A DNA stretch of 5,712 nucleotides from Fidelibacterota bacterium. Lineage in GTDB: Bacteria > Fidelibacterota > Fidelibacteria > Fidelibacterales > DSDE01. Numbering within the stretch: position 1 is the stretch's first letter; every line of letters begins with the position of its first letter. The translations under genes and the position numbers were made by a program. The notes beneath the pieces were generated by a model. The model was not told where the DNA came from, ran no database searches, and worked only from the letters and a program-made list of their open reading frames with translations. Below are positions 5,669 through 5,712 of this stretch, one piece after another. The stretch lies in NCBI GenBank assembly GCA_011049095.1, contig DSDE01000133.1:1-5712 (forward strand), written 5' to 3'.

Positions 5669-5688
5669 AAAGCAATGAAATTTGCTTT
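5669..5688. repeat. Perfect 7-bp inverted repeat AAAGCAA/TTGCTTT
   Basis: AAAGCAA (5669-5675) pairs with TTGCTTT (5682-5688) around a six-base loop. GCAAAT (5663-5668) can alternatively pair with ATTTGC (5680-5685). No T-run follows. It could be a weak terminator or operator for something beyond the window edge; nothing here decides. Confidence 0.35.
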
Positions 5689-5712
5689 CCAAATTATTTA
5701 GGACAGCAGTGA

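Larger units (their letters stand above)
5137..5712. other. Non-coding, repeat-rich stretch
   Basis: No frame on either strand here carries a recognisable domain, good ribosome site or plausible amino-acid composition over a useful length. Frames open for 60-90 codons exist but run through the inverted repeats and are likely artefacts. What is present is a hairpin at 5241-5264, a very short frame at 5385-5450 that reads protein-like, a cluster of inverted and direct repeats from 5496 to about 5620, and an AT-rich tail with one more hairpin. Base composition shifts from AT-rich (5150-5480) to GC-rich (5485-5620) and back to AT-rich, consistent with inserted repeat elements. Confidence 0.6.

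Noticed and set aside
5389..5670. 93-codon plus-strand frame starting with TTG, or with ATG-ATG at about 5422
   Set aside because: It runs straight through the inverted and direct repeats, has no good ribosome site and reads like translated repeat DNA rich in Ser, Gly, Pro and Arg.
5469..5675. 68-codon minus-strand frame
   Set aside because: It is antisense to the repeat cluster, with no ribosome site or domain.

Overview
The window looks like chromosomal DNA of a Gram-negative bacterium, most likely from the Bacteroidota/FCB assemblage. This rests on two lipoprotein signal peptides (LFTAC and AFSAC lipoboxes), a BT0820-like small HAD protein, a secreted C45/choloylglycine-type Ntn hydrolase with a CTSAIISGKAT start, and REP-like hairpin DNA. 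Three genes have clear Shine-Dalgarno sites (AGGAGG, AAGGA, AAAGGA), which is unusual for core Bacteroidetes. A related deep lineage (for example Calditrichota or Cloacimonadota-like) is equally possible. The assignment is inference; nothing in the window is a phylogenetic marker.

Layout. Bases 1-148 are AT-rich and non-coding, with one hairpin downstream of the first gene. A minus-strand gene (149-1405, possibly from 1477) encodes a large lipoprotein with a C-terminal YkuD-like L,D-transpeptidase site. Across a short divergent control region, four plus-strand genes follow: a second, unrelated-looking L,D-transpeptidase family protein (1549-2193, COG3786 type); a lipoprotein alpha/beta-hydrolase resembling secretory lipases/esterases (2241-3464); an exported Ntn hydrolase (3475-4692); and a small HAD-family protein (4714-5136). 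Gaps of 47, 10 and 21 bases suggest one transcript, closed by a hairpin that overlaps the last stop codon. Bases 5137-5712 hold no convincing gene. They carry several inverted repeats and a 13-bp direct repeat, which together look like a cluster of degenerate REP-type elements.

How the genes may work together. Four of the five proteins belong to families that act on peptidoglycan or on ester/amide bonds, and three of them carry export signals. An envelope-remodelling or extracellular ester/amide-hydrolysis role is a reasonable guess, but no shared pathway is proven. The HAD protein is cytoplasmic and may only be a passenger. I see no phage, CRISPR, transposase, tRNA or rRNA. The most notable items are the pair of divergent L,D-transpeptidases, a possible leaderless promoter, the Ntn nucleophile placed behind a non-canonical cleavage site, and the repeat cluster at the right end.
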